From Pelagibius sp965227505 (lineage in GTDB: Bacteria; Pseudomonadota; Alphaproteobacteria; Kiloniellales; Kiloniellaceae): a stretch of 64,000 bases of DNA. Location of the stretch: assembly GCF_965227505.1 (NCBI RefSeq), contig NZ_OZ245757.1, positions 4,774,001-4,838,000 on the forward strand. The letters run 5' to 3'. A program made the position numbers and the translations under genes. Positions 33,554 through 41,490 of this stretch are shown in pieces. Numbering within the stretch: the first letter of the stretch is position 1; each line of letters begins with the position of its first letter. The notes below the pieces were generated by a model. It did no database searches. It saw nothing but the letters and a program-made list of their open reading frames with translations, and was not told where the DNA came from.

Positions 33554-34558
33554 CTAGCCGAGCGCCTTGACGAGGAACGGCAGGCTCATGTCCATGCGGT
33601 AGTCGACGGCGGAGTGGTTGTCGGCAAACTCCTCGTAGACGTGATCGATCCCCGCCGCCTTCAGTTTCCGGTGCAGCCGCCGCGCGCCGTAGACCAGGTC
33701 GTACTGATCGACGTCGCCGCAGTCGATCCACAGCGCCTTCAGTTTTTTCAGGTTCGCGCCGTGGCTGTCGGCCATCGTCACCGGGTCCCAACGCCGCCAG
33801 TTCTGCCAGCGCTCCTCGATCACTTCGCAGGTCTCCGGGTCCACCGGCAGGCGCACGCCGCAGAAGGCGGCGGGGTCCGGGTCGTAGGTGGCGCACATGG
33901 CGAGCGTCATCAGCAGATGAATGTCGTCGCCCTTCCACTTCGGCCCCGCCTCGAAGTCCTTGATGAAGGCTTCGATGGAGCCCTTCTTGGCGATGGCCCG
34001 CAGCATCGCCGGCATCTCCCGCAGATAGCAGAGCTCGAAACCCATGTCGCCGGAATGGCAGGCGGCGGCGGCCCAGCAGTCGGGCCGGCGCAGGGCGTGA
34101 ACGATGGCGCCGTAGCCGCCGGAGGACTTGCCGAAGACCCCGCGCCGCCCGTCGCCGCCGCAGCCGAAGCGCTGCTCCACCAGCGGCACCACCTCCTCGA
34201 TCAGCACGTCTTCCCAGGGGCCCAGCGCCTCGGAGTTGATGTACTGGTTGCCGCCCAGGCGGGTGAAGCAGTCCGGGAAGGCGACGACCGCCGGCGGCAT
34301 GGCGCCGGTGGCGATCAGCCGGTCGAGGCGCTCCGGCACGTTCTCGCCGAAGTTCTTCCAGTTCACATGGGCGGGTCCGCCGGCGGTGAAGCCGACGAGA
34401 TCGACCAGAAGCGGCAGTCCGGCACCGTCGTGGCCTTCCGGGATGTAGACCGGAACGTCGCGCAGGGAGGGATCGCCCAGCAGGTTGCCGCGCAGCAGCT
34501 CCGACTCCAGAACAAGGGTATGAAGGCTGCCCCGCTGGGCGCTGTGGTCTCTGCGCAT
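33554..34558 (-). CDS. Alpha/beta hydrolase, esterase D / S-formylglutathione-hydrolase-like
   Basis: A 334-residue serine hydrolase of the putative esterase (PF00756) type. The nucleophile serine is in GRRGVFGKSSGGYGAI (about 148-163), preceded by LPLLVDLVGFTAGG and PAVVAFPDCFTRLGGNQYIN. The acid lies near LWIDCGDVDQYD and the histidine in DNHSAVDYRMD. Relatives include S-formylglutathione hydrolase, but the GHSMGG motif of that enzyme is replaced by GKSSGG and the protein is longer. It is divergent from a TMADH-like gene, so handling of formaldehyde-derived thioesters is possible but unproved. Confidence 0.82.
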   Translation of the reverse strand: MRRDHSAQRGSLHTLVLESELLRGNLLGDPSLRDVPVYIPEGHDGAGLPLLVDLVGFTAGGPAHVNWKNFGENVPERLDRLIATGAMPPAVVAFPDCFTRLGGNQYINSEALGPWEDVLIEEVVPLVEQRFGCGGDGRRGVFGKSSGGYGAIVHALRRPDCWAAAACHSGDMGFELCYLREMPAMLRAIAKKGSIEAFIKDFEAGPKWKGDDIHLLMTLAMCATYDPDPAAFCGVRLPVDPETCEVIEERWQNWRRWDPVTMADSHGANLKKLKALWIDCGDVDQYDLVYGARRLHRKLKAAGIDHVYEEFADNHSAVDYRMDMSLPFLVKALG

Positions 34559-34627
34559 GGCGTCGGTCCCTGCTGCCGGTTTCGGTCGCGTTTCTGTCTA
34601 TTGCTTTTGCTGGTGGCGATCAACGCC

Positions 34628-34661
34628 GGGCCGATGACGATGCGGGGCCGATGACGATGCG
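34628..34661. repeat. 17-bp tandem duplication
   Basis: GGGCCGATGACGATGCG occurs twice in a row in the 182-base divergent region between the esterase and the TMADH-like gene, where it may affect either promoter. Confidence 0.9.
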
Positions 34662-34740
34662 GGGCGCATTTCCGGTGGTGCGCGCCGCCGCGCCGGACTA
34701 AGACGTCAACACCGTTCAGAGAGAGGCCCGGACCCCAGCG

Positions 34741-36816
34741 ATGCGCGATCCCCGTTACGACGTTCTTTTCGAACCGGTGCCCATCGGTCCGGTGACCGCC
34801 CGCAACCGCTTCTACCAGGTGCCGCACTGCGCCGGCATGGGCTACCGCTTCCCCAGCTCCAACGCCGCCATGCGCGGCATCAAGGCCGAGGGCGGCTGGG
34901 CCGTGGTCTGCACCGAGGAGGCGGAAATCCATCCCTCCGCCGAGATCAGCCCCTATGTCGAAAACCGCATCTGGGATGCCCAGGACCTGCCGCACCTGCG
35001 GGCCTTCACCGAGGCGGTGCATGCGCAAGGGGGGCTTGCGGGCATCGAGCTGGTGCACAACGGCCACCACAGCCCCAACCACTACAGCCGCGAGGTGCCG
35101 ATGGGGCCGTCGCACCGCCCCGTCGACTCAGGCGACCCGGTGCAGGCCCGCGCCATGGACAAGACCGACATCGCCGCCTTCCGGCGCTGGCACCGCAACG
35201 CGGCGCTGCGCGCGAAGGAAGCCGGCTTCGACATCGTCTACGTCTATGCAGGCCACGACATGGCGCTGCTGCAGCACTTTCTTTCGCGCCGCCACAACGA
35301 CCGCGCCGACGAATACGGCGGCAGCCTGGAAAACCGGGTCCGCCTGATCCGGGAGGTGCTCACCGACACGAAGGAGGCCGTCGGCGACCGCTGCGCTGTG
35401 GCCTTTCGTTTCGCCGTCGACGAACTGCTCGGCGACGACGGGATCACGGCGCAGGGGGAGGGGCACGACACCGTGGCGATGCTGGCGGAACTGCCGGACC
35501 TCTGGGATGTGAATGTCTCGGACTGGTCGAACGACAGCCAGACCGCCCGTTTCGCGGAGGAGGGCTACCAGGAGCCCTACACCCGCTTCGTGAAGGCGCT
35601 GACCACCAAGCCGGTGGTGGGGGTCGGGCGCTACACCTCGCCCGATGCCATGGTGCGGGCGGTGAAGCAGGGCGTCATGGATCTGATCGGCGCGGCGCGG
35701 CCCTCCATCGCCGATCCCTTCCTGCCGAAGAAGATCGAGGAGGGGCGCATCGACGACATCCGCGAGTGCATCGGCTGCAACATCTGCGTCACCGGCGACA
35801 ACTTCTCGGCGCCGATCCGCTGCACCCAGAACCCCACCATGGGGGAGGAGTGGCGGCGCGGCTGGCACCCGGAGGCGATCCCCGCAGTGACGGCGCGCGA
35901 GAAGGTGCTGATCGTCGGCGGCGGGCCGGCGGGGCTGGAGGCGGCGCGGGCCTGCGGCCAGCGCGGGCTGGAGGTGGTGCTGGCGGAGGCGGGTGAACAC
36001 TGGGGCGGCCGCGTCGCCCGGGAAAGCCGCCTGCCGGGCCTCGCCTCCTGGGGCCGGGTGCGCGACTGGCGCCTCGGCCAGCTGCACAAGCTGGCCAATG
36101 TGGAGATGTATCTGGCGAGCGCCCTGACGGCCGACGACATCCTCAGCTACGGCATCGCCCATGTGGTGCTGGCGACCGGGTCCGTCTGGCGGCGCGACGG
36201 CATCGGGCGCAGCCGCCATGCCGCGCTCCCGGGACTCGACGCCGGGCCGCTGCTGACGCCCGACGACGTCATGGCCGAAACTCTCGATGCGGCCGCGCTG
36301 CCCGCCGGCCCGATCGTGGTCTACGACGACGACGGCTACGTCATGGGCGGGCTGATGGCGGAACTGCTGGCCAGGGCCGGTTGCGCCGTGACCCTGGTGA
36401 CGCCGGCGCCCCTGGTCTCCGCCTGGACCCAGCACGCCCTCGACCAGCCGCGCATCCACCGGCGCCTGGTGGAGTGTGGCGTGACCATCCGGCTGAACAC
36501 AGTGCTGACGGCGCGCAACGCAGACCGGCTCGAACTGGCCTGCAGCTACACCGAAGCGCCGGAGGCTCTGGACTGCGCTGCCCTGGTTCTGGTCACCGCG
36601 CGTCTGCCGAACGAAACCCTGACCCTCGACCTGAAGGCGCGGGAAGCGGATTGGGCCGATGCCGGGCTCTTGGGTGTGCAGACCATCGGCGATGCCCGCG
36701 CCCCCGGCACCATCGCCGCCGCCGTCTTCGCCGGCCACCGCTACGCCCGGGAGTTCGGCGAGGACATCGATCCCGACGTCGCGCCCTTCCGGCGCGAGGC
36801 GATTGCGGTGGACTAG
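34741..36816 (+). CDS. Trimethylamine-dehydrogenase-family flavoprotein (NADH:flavin oxidoreductase)
   Basis: A 691-residue FMN/[4Fe-4S] enzyme. An N-terminal TIM barrel holds FMN, then the iron-sulfur site ECIGCNICV (Cys343, 346, 349) with Cys361, then an FAD-binding-fold half starting at VLIVGGGPAGLEAARACGQRG. From recalled TMADH sequence, Cys30 (QVPHC, covalent FMN link), Tyr169 and His172 (VYVYAGHD) fall at the same numbers. TMADH Tyr60, part of the trimethylammonium cage, appears to be Glu here, so the substrate probably differs (dimethylglycine, N-methylproline or another methylated amine). N-demethylation would give formaldehyde and electrons to an ETF. Confidence 0.92.
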   Translation: MRDPRYDVLFEPVPIGPVTARNRFYQVPHCAGMGYRFPSSNAAMRGIKAEGGWAVVCTEEAEIHPSAEISPYVENRIWDAQDLPHLRAFTEAVHAQGGLAGIELVHNGHHSPNHYSREVPMGPSHRPVDSGDPVQARAMDKTDIAAFRRWHRNAALRAKEAGFDIVYVYAGHDMALLQHFLSRRHNDRADEYGGSLENRVRLIREVLTDTKEAVGDRCAVAFRFAVDELLGDDGITAQGEGHDTVAMLAELPDLWDVNVSDWSNDSQTARFAEEGYQEPYTRFVKALTTKPVVGVGRYTSPDAMVRAVKQGVMDLIGAARPSIADPFLPKKIEEGRIDDIRECIGCNICVTGDNFSAPIRCTQNPTMGEEWRRGWHPEAIPAVTAREKVLIVGGGPAGLEAARACGQRGLEVVLAEAGEHWGGRVARESRLPGLASWGRVRDWRLGQLHKLANVEMYLASALTADDILSYGIAHVVLATGSVWRRDGIGRSRHAALPGLDAGPLLTPDDVMAETLDAAALPAGPIVVYDDDGYVMGGLMAELLARAGCAVTLVTPAPLVSAWTQHALDQPRIHRRLVECGVTIRLNTVLTARNADRLELACSYTEAPEALDCAALVLVTARLPNETLTLDLKAREADWADAGLLGVQTIGDARAPGTIAAAVFAGHRYAREFGEDIDPDVAPFRREAIAVD

Positions 36817-36851
36817 TTCGCGGAGCGCGAAGGGCTCGAAGCGGCACCGCT

Positions 36852-37168
36852 GTCACCCCCACCCCAACCCTCCCCCATCAAGGGGGAGGGGGACAGCGTT
36901 GCGGCAACCTAAGGAGCCCCCCTTGATAGCGGGAAGTCGGGAGGGGCCAGCCTCGCGCCCGGTCTCTGTCCCGAAGGCTGGCCTCCTCACCGGGAGGAAA
37001 TCCCACAACCGCAAACACGCCCTCATGCTGAGGAGCCGGCGAAGCCGGCGTCTCGAAGCATCACGCCGCCACATGCGAGTCCTCTGCGTCAAAGGGGGAG
37101 GCGTTGTTATGAGCCGCCTTAAAAAACTCCCTCCCCCTTCGATGGGGGAGGGTTGGGGTGGGGGTGAC
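36852..37168. repeat. Composite inverted-repeat element
   Basis: A 37-bp arm (36852-36888, starting GTCACCCCCACCCCAACCC) recurs as a near-perfect complement at 37131-37168, with one inserted base. The 242 bases between them hold another stem (GGGGCCAGCCT and AGGCTGGCC near 36945 and 36977) and palindromic repeat copy C. This fills the 486-base gap between the convergent TMADH-like and XRE genes; no open frame fits. Confidence 0.8.
37021..37064. repeat. Dispersed palindromic repeat (CCTGAGGAG type), copy C
   Basis: CCTCATGCTGAGGAG, an inner GCCGGC/GCCGGC stem, and GTCTCGAAGCATCAC. Homologous to the copies at 2245 and 17500. Nested inside the larger inverted-repeat element. Confidence 0.75.
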
Positions 37169-37302
37169 TCCGGTTCAGCGGAAAGCCGCTTGCCGTGGCG
37201 GGACGCTGCTGTGTCGTCCGGGCGCGATAGGGCAAGCCTGGGCATGACGAGACGGGGAGGGCGGCAGAACGCTTCTGCTCTCACACGCGCCCTTTCGTTT
37301 CC

Positions 37303-37866
37303 TCACGTCTCTTCGTCCCGCTCGCGCACCATGCGCAGGATGCGGACGGGGGAGAGGGTCTCGCCGCTTGCCTTGGCCGCCATGGTCGCCTTGTAGATCT
37401 CCAGCACCTTCTCGGCCTTGGCCTGCGGCGACGGCGTCAGCCCGGCTTCGGTCAGAACCTCCTCGACCACGACGATGGTGTCGATCAGTGTTCGCTCGTC
37501 CAGGGGCCGCTCATCCAGGGCCTGCTCATCCAAGAGTGGGGCGCCGGCGGCGCTGTAGGGGCTCTGCTGCTCCGCCAGCCCCGCGCGCATCGGCCCCTGG
37601 CCGTAGACCAGCCAAAGCAGCGAGACGCCGGTCCCCTTGGCGATCCGGCCGATGGTCTCCGCGTTCGGCTTCGCCCCGCCGGACTTGTAGTTCTGCAGGT
37701 TTCGGACGCTGACGCCGCAACGCTCGTAAACCCGCTTGTCGCCGCCGGCCAGGGTGATGGCATGGCGTATCCGGTCGTGCATCGGGGAGTCCGGCCCGGG
37801 AACGCCGTAGCCGGCCCCGCGCCCGCCTTTGCCCTCAGGGGCCTCGTCAGAGCTGTTTTTCGCCAT
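37303..37866 (-). CDS. XRE/CI-like transcriptional regulator
   Basis: A 187-residue regulator with a Cro/CI helix-turn-helix at about 29-92 (MHDRIRHAITLAGGDKRVYERCGVSVRNLQNYKSGGAKPNAETIGRIAKGTGVSLLWLVYGQ). A linker with the repeated LDE unit (LLDEQALDERPLDERTLID) comes next, encoded by a 15-bp repeat at 37493-37537. A C-terminal helical segment follows. It lacks the LexA-type peptidase domain of long phage repressors. It has AT-rich upstream DNA with an inverted repeat, so autoregulation is likely. Confidence 0.8.
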   Translation of the reverse strand: MAKNSSDEAPEGKGGRGAGYGVPGPDSPMHDRIRHAITLAGGDKRVYERCGVSVRNLQNYKSGGAKPNAETIGRIAKGTGVSLLWLVYGQGPMRAGLAEQQSPYSAAGAPLLDEQALDERPLDERTLIDTIVVVEEVLTEAGLTPSPQAKAEKVLEIYKATMAAKASGETLSPVRILRMVRERDEET

Positions 37867-38275
37867 AATTTTTCATTTTCGATACCAGAAACATGCACAA
37901 TCAATCCTGAAAATGCAAGTTCATGCTGGATTTCAGGAAACATCATGCGTAAAATGATCGTTATCGTATCAGATGCCAAACCCTAGCTAGACCTGCGGTC
38001 GAACGCTGCATCCGGCGCAGCGCCGTTCCCCGGCAGGGATCATGGAGGTCTCAATGCGATCCGACGACTGACGATCCCCCGCGATCCCGGCCCCACGGCC
38101 AGCGTCCTGCGCTCCGCACCACCCTGGCCTTTCCGGACGGCGCGAGAAGGTGCTGGAACACCAACCCGCGCCTGACCACACCCAGACTTCAGAGGAGTCC
38201 GGCCATGGCTGCGGTCAGCCTTAACACAGATTCCCGCTTTCCTCACAACCTGCGCTTTCATTCCGGGGGGACGTC
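37867..38275. other. 409-base divergent region between two XRE-type genes
   Basis: No gene is supported. The left 120 bases are AT-rich and hold the promoter side of the left regulator, including the inverted repeat at 37906-37937 and near-repeats of CAGAAACATGC and CAGGAAACATCATGC. The remaining GC-rich 290 bases show nothing recognisable. Confidence 0.5.
37906..37937. promoter_or_regulatory. Inverted repeat upstream of the XRE gene, possible operator
   Basis: CCTGAAA (37906-37912) and TTTCAGG (37931-37937) form 7-bp arms about 40-70 bases upstream of the regulator start, the usual place for a CI-like operator. Confidence 0.5.
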
Positions 38276-38641
38276 ATGACGGCCTCCGGCCCCCCGGGCC
38301 GCCCGCCCTCGGGGTTTCCGCCGGGGACTCCGCCTTCCGGAAACCCGCCGCCGGGGCCTCCACCCTCACAGCCTGCCGGGCCCCCAGATCCGCGCGCGCC
38401 CATCCTCACCCGTCAGCAGTGCCGCGGCGCCCGCGCCATGCTGGGCTGGAGCCAGGCCGACCTCGCCGCCCGCACCCGCATCAGCGCGGTGACCATCCGC
38501 ACCTTCGAGCGCGGGCACAACAGCGTGAAGGACAGCACGGCCCGGATTCTGCGCTTCGTCTTCGAAGAGGGCGGGATCGTTTTCATCGACGCCGGCGAGG
38601 GCCTCGGCCCCGGCCTCCGCCTCGCCCGGCCCGTGCCCTAG
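38276..38641 (+). CDS. Proline-rich N-terminus fused to an XRE helix-turn-helix
   Basis: A 121-residue protein with a GGGGGG-type ribosome site. Residues 1-42 are proline/glycine-rich (PPGRPPSGFPPGTPPSG and more). Residues 45-110 are a compact helix-turn-helix: TRQQCRGARAMLGWSQADLAARTRISAVTIRTFERGHNSVKDSTARILRFVFEEGGIVFI. The second half matches the short XRE proteins common in alphaproteobacteria that start near ILTRQQCRGAR. The proline tract is unusual and could mark a mis-set start; a later in-frame start is the ATG of AMLGW, which would break the HTH. The left neighbour is divergent. Confidence 0.75.
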   Translation: MTASGPPGRPPSGFPPGTPPSGNPPPGPPPSQPAGPPDPRAPILTRQQCRGARAMLGWSQADLAARTRISAVTIRTFERGHNSVKDSTARILRFVFEEGGIVFIDAGEGLGPGLRLARPVP

Positions 38642-38667
38642 GCGCGCGCCCTGAACGGGCGAGAAGG

Positions 38668-38843
38668 GTCCCCCTCACCCAACTCCGGCTAAGTTCGCTG
38701 CGCTCACCAAGCCTGCGCAACCCTCTCCCGCCAGGGGAGAGGGGTAAGAAAGCAGGGGCGAGGCGCCTCATTGTTCCCTCTCCCCTCGTGGGAGAGGGAG
38801 GGGCCCACGCCTGAGAAGGAGGTTGGGCGGGAGGGTGAGGGGG
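38668..38843. repeat. Dispersed CCCTCTCCC/GGGAGAGGG repeat, copy 2
   Basis: Homologous to 10913-11122, sharing a 48-bp identical block (38696-38743). It fills the space between the convergent XRE-type gene (ends 38641) and DUF3108 gene (ends 38851), the same orientation context as copy 1. Confidence 0.82.
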
Positions 38844-38850
38844 CGGCGGG

Positions 38851-39702
38851 TCAGTCCGTGAGCGGGGGCTGACCGTCGATGCTGTAACCGGTGAGGTGGC
38901 CCATCACGGTGCCGTAGCCGGTTTCGATCTGCAGGCGTACGGGGATCAGCGGGGCGTCCGCCGACGGGCGGGCGACCCAGATCAGGCGCTCGCGCGCAGT
39001 GGCGGCATACTTGCTCCGCTCGATCTGGTGGCCGCCCAGCATCTCGTAGTCGATCTGGCAGCCGCGGGCTTCGCCGTCGAAGATCGAGTAGCTGTTGGGT
39101 TCCAGGGTCTTGGTGCCGGCGTCGGCGACCTTCAGGTCATAGCGCTTGCGCCCGTCGAAAACAGCAAAGCGCCCCTCGCAGCTGCCACCGTTCTGCAGCA
39201 ACTGCGCAATGCCGGCGATGACGCTGAGCGGGTCCAGCGTTCCGTTGCCGGCATCCTCGGGCAGCGGGTGGCGGCCTTCCCAGTCCTGCTCCGGAACCGC
39301 CTGGGATTCGATGATGTTGCCCTGTTCGTCGTAGCGCAGGCTGACGATCCGCTCCAGGTCGTCCAGCGTACCACGGTTGTCGTGCCACTGCGGGACGATG
39401 CGGTCGGCGTCGACGCGCCCGACACTCTCGGTCTCACCCTTCCAACTCGTGAACCAGGAGAGAAAGCCCTGGGTCTCCGCCGCTGCGGTGACGCGGTAGT
39501 TCTCGCCCCCGTTTTCCAGGGTGGCTTCGGCGTTCAGCACGTGAAAGCCGCCGAAGTAAACTTCGTAGGTGGCTGTCACAGGCTTCGTTGCGGTGGTTTC
39601 GGCAGCATAGGCGCCGGTAACGATGGCACCAGTGACGATGGTTGTGGAGAGCAGGGCGGTTGCGAGAACCCCGAGCCCGGTGCGGTGACTGGCTGTCGTC
39701 AT
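38851..39702 (-). CDS. DUF3108 domain protein, secreted
   Basis: A 283-residue protein with a signal peptide (hydrophobic about 10-33, ending GAYAAE). The mature domain is DUF3108-like: ATYEVYFGGFHVLNAEATLENGGENYRVTAAAETQGFLSWFTSWKGETESVGRV, then GTLDPLSVIAGIAQLL and a closing IPVRLQIETGYGTVMGHLTGY. It is probably a periplasmic or outer-membrane-facing beta-sandwich of unknown function. It stands alone. Confidence 0.82.
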   Translation of the reverse strand: MTTASHRTGLGVLATALLSTTIVTGAIVTGAYAAETTATKPVTATYEVYFGGFHVLNAEATLENGGENYRVTAAAETQGFLSWFTSWKGETESVGRVDADRIVPQWHDNRGTLDDLERIVSLRYDEQGNIIESQAVPEQDWEGRHPLPEDAGNGTLDPLSVIAGIAQLLQNGGSCEGRFAVFDGRKRYDLKVADAGTKTLEPNSYSIFDGEARGCQIDYEMLGGHQIERSKYAATARERLIWVARPSADAPLIPVRLQIETGYGTVMGHLTGYSIDGQPPLTD

Positions 39703-39853
39703 GTCTCTACCCTATCATCGCGTCGCGTGAGAGTGTATGCCATCTCTGGGACCTCAACCATACCTTACGGCACCCGGGCCGGTGTTGGATCACCAGACTT
39801 GGATCACAGTGTTCGCCTTTCTTCGGGGCGCTCAGGTTCGAAGGAAGGCCGCC

Positions 39854-40258
39854 ATGACCGCCTTCATACAAATGACCCCCGCCATGAACATGACGCCCAC
39901 CATGAAGATGATCCCCGTCACAAATCTGTTACGCGATCTGCCGTCCGCCGCCGCGGGCGAAGTCTTCGAAACCCTGCTGGAGCGGCCGGGCGTGAAACTG
40001 GAACGCATCGTCTCCGAAGGGCAGACGACGCCGGAAGACGACTGGTACGACCAGGACCGCGATGAATGGGTGCTGTTGCTGGCGGGTGCGGCGCGCCTGA
40101 CCGTGGAAGTCGCCGGCGGCGCGCCGGAGGACCGCGACATGGTGCCCGGCGATGCGATCCTGCTGCCGGCCCACTGCCGTCATCGGGTTGCCTGGACCGA
40201 TCCCGACCGCCCGACCGTCTGGCTCGGCCTACACGTCACGCCGGCCCGGGCGGGCTGA
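39854..40258 (+). CDS. Cupin domain protein
   Basis: A 134-residue cupin from the ATG at 39854 (AAGGAAGG ribosome site). The double-stranded beta-helix is seen in KLERIVSEGQTTPEDDWYDQDRDEWVLLLAGAARLTVE and DMVPGDAILLPAHCRHRVAWTDPDRPTVWLGLHV. Metal-ligand positions include Glu in DEWVLLL and His in ILLPAHCRHR. The first 20 residues are methionine-rich (MTPAMNMTPTMKM) from an imprecise DNA repeat, so the true start may be a later Met. Function is unassigned. Confidence 0.83.
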   Translation: MTAFIQMTPAMNMTPTMKMIPVTNLLRDLPSAAAGEVFETLLERPGVKLERIVSEGQTTPEDDWYDQDRDEWVLLLAGAARLTVEVAGGAPEDRDMVPGDAILLPAHCRHRVAWTDPDRPTVWLGLHVTPARAG

Positions 40259-40294
40259 CCTGACCTGCTGCGCAGGTTCTCCTGTGGGGGGTGC

Positions 40295-40966
40295 TCAGGG
40301 CACCAGCCAGGCGCTCTCCCAGGTGTCGCCGGTTCTGATGAACCGCGCCCGGCGATGGCCCTGGGCGGCGAGGTAAAGCCACTCGATGCTGCGCAGCGCC
40401 ACGGTGACGGCGGCGAAGTGCTCGACGCCGGCCTCGCCTTGCCCAGCCTCGCCTTGCCCGGCATGGCCGAGGTGCGACGGTCCGAGCTGCGCGGGCAGGG
40501 GCCTGTCGATCACCGCGCCGGGCGCTTGCGGCACGCGATAGCAGGCGCGGCTGAAGGGCCGGGTCGCCTGCCAGGCCGCGGCGGCGACGGGGTCGTCGCG
40601 GTGCAGGCTCGCGAGACCTTCGACGCGAAGCTGGATTTTGCGGCTGCTGTCGTAGAACTGCAGCGCGACCGTCGGCCGGGCGGCAATCTCGTCGACCTTT
40701 GCCGAGCGCCGGTCGGTGTGAAACCGCAGGGTCGCGGTCTTCTGGTCGGCGGCCCGCAGCACCACCGTTCTGGCGGAGGGGGTGCCGTCCGCCCGCACCG
40801 TGGCGAGGCAGGGCGTATGAAAGGCGGCCCGCCGGTCGGCGGCGCCGCGCCGGAGCTGGGCCCAGGCCGCCGCCAGGGCCGCCTCCAGATCGTCGTAGAA
40901 GGGCTGCTGCCGCGGAGGTTCGGCGCGCGGCGCGGGGTCGCGACGGGGATCTTCGGTCAGGGGCAT
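40295..40966 (-). CDS. Pyridoxamine 5'-phosphate oxidase family protein
   Basis: A 223-residue FMN-binding split-barrel protein from the ATG at 40966. FMN contacts are seen in FHTPCLATVRADGTPSARTVVLRAADQKTATLRFHTDRRSAKVDEIAARPTVALQFYDSSRKIQLRVEG. The C-terminal part RRARFIRTGDTWESAWLVP matches the stand-alone PNPOx-like group rather than PdxH. A 15-bp duplication (40431-40460) puts a repeated GQGEA in a loop near residue 170. Its role is unknown. Confidence 0.82.
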   Translation of the reverse strand: MPLTEDPRRDPAPRAEPPRQQPFYDDLEAALAAAWAQLRRGAADRRAAFHTPCLATVRADGTPSARTVVLRAADQKTATLRFHTDRRSAKVDEIAARPTVALQFYDSSRKIQLRVEGLASLHRDDPVAAAAWQATRPFSRACYRVPQAPGAVIDRPLPAQLGPSHLGHAGQGEAGQGEAGVEHFAAVTVALRSIEWLYLAAQGHRRARFIRTGDTWESAWLVP

Positions 40967-41156
40967 GGTGCTTGGTGGTCGTTTTGCAGGTCCTACCAAG
41001 AAACTAGCGCGTCCCTGCCCGATGCCCAGCCCCCATCCCCAGCCCTGCCGCCGGCTTGACCGGGACCCCTTTCGCGCTAGGTCGTGTGTTAGAGAATTCA
41101 GGACTTTACGCCTCGCCGGGCCGCTTGCGCCCGGAGGCGCCGGAAAGGACTTCGGG

Positions 41157-41282
41157 ATGGGACTCCTCACCAGCTACACCTTTGCGACCAAAGGCTTTCT
41201 CGTGGGAACGGCCATGGGCCTCGCCGCCGCCGCGATGGCCCGCTGCTGCATGAAGGCCAGGGCGCGGAGGCGGGCACAATGA
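41157..41282 (+). CDS. Small single-helix membrane protein A
   Basis: A 41-residue protein with an AAAGG ribosome site, too short for most gene callers. One hydrophobic helix (TKGFLVGTAMGLAAAAMA, about 11-28) is followed by a Cys-Cys pair and a basic tail (ARCCMKARARRRAQ). Its stop overlaps the next start (ATGA). It is likely anchored in the inner membrane with the tail in the cytoplasm. Its coding reality is supported by the ribosome site and the coupling to the next frame. Confidence 0.6.
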   Translation: MGLLTSYTFATKGFLVGTAMGLAAAAMARCCMKARARRRAQ

Positions 41283-41479
41283 TCCTGCGCCTGGGGCTCA
41301 ACTTCGGCGCCCACCTGCTGGCCGGCGTCGCCTTCGGGGCGCTGGCGGCCTGCGCCGCCAAGTCGTGCATGCGCAAGGACCGCGCGCACGAGGGTCACGA
41401 CCATCACGGAGGTCACGACCATCATGCAGAGCCCGATGCGCCGGATGCCGGGGGCGGCGCGGCGAAACAGAGCGCCTGA
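41279..41479 (+). CDS. Small membrane protein B with histidine-rich tail
   Basis: A 66-residue protein coupled to the preceding frame. A hydrophobic helix (FGAHLLAGVAFGALAACAA, about 9-27) ends in AKSCMRK, echoing the CCMK of protein A. The tail EGHDHHGGHDHHAEPD is histidine/aspartate-rich and could bind Zn, Ni or Cu. It lies 11 bases before the DCC-Coq7 fusion gene, so the three are probably one transcript. Function unknown. Confidence 0.65.
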   Translation: MILRLGLNFGAHLLAGVAFGALAACAAKSCMRKDRAHEGHDHHGGHDHHAEPDAPDAGGGAAKQSA

Positions 41480-41490
41480 CCGCCCGCACA

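Noticed and set aside
36852..37168. Insertion sequence
   Set aside because: It has inverted repeats but no transposase frame and no target duplication that I could establish; described only as a repeat element.
37303..38641. Possible prophage, because two XRE-type regulators lie close together
   Set aside because: No integrase, structural, lysis or replication gene is nearby and no attachment site was seen; the tRNA-Thr is 5 kb away and intact.
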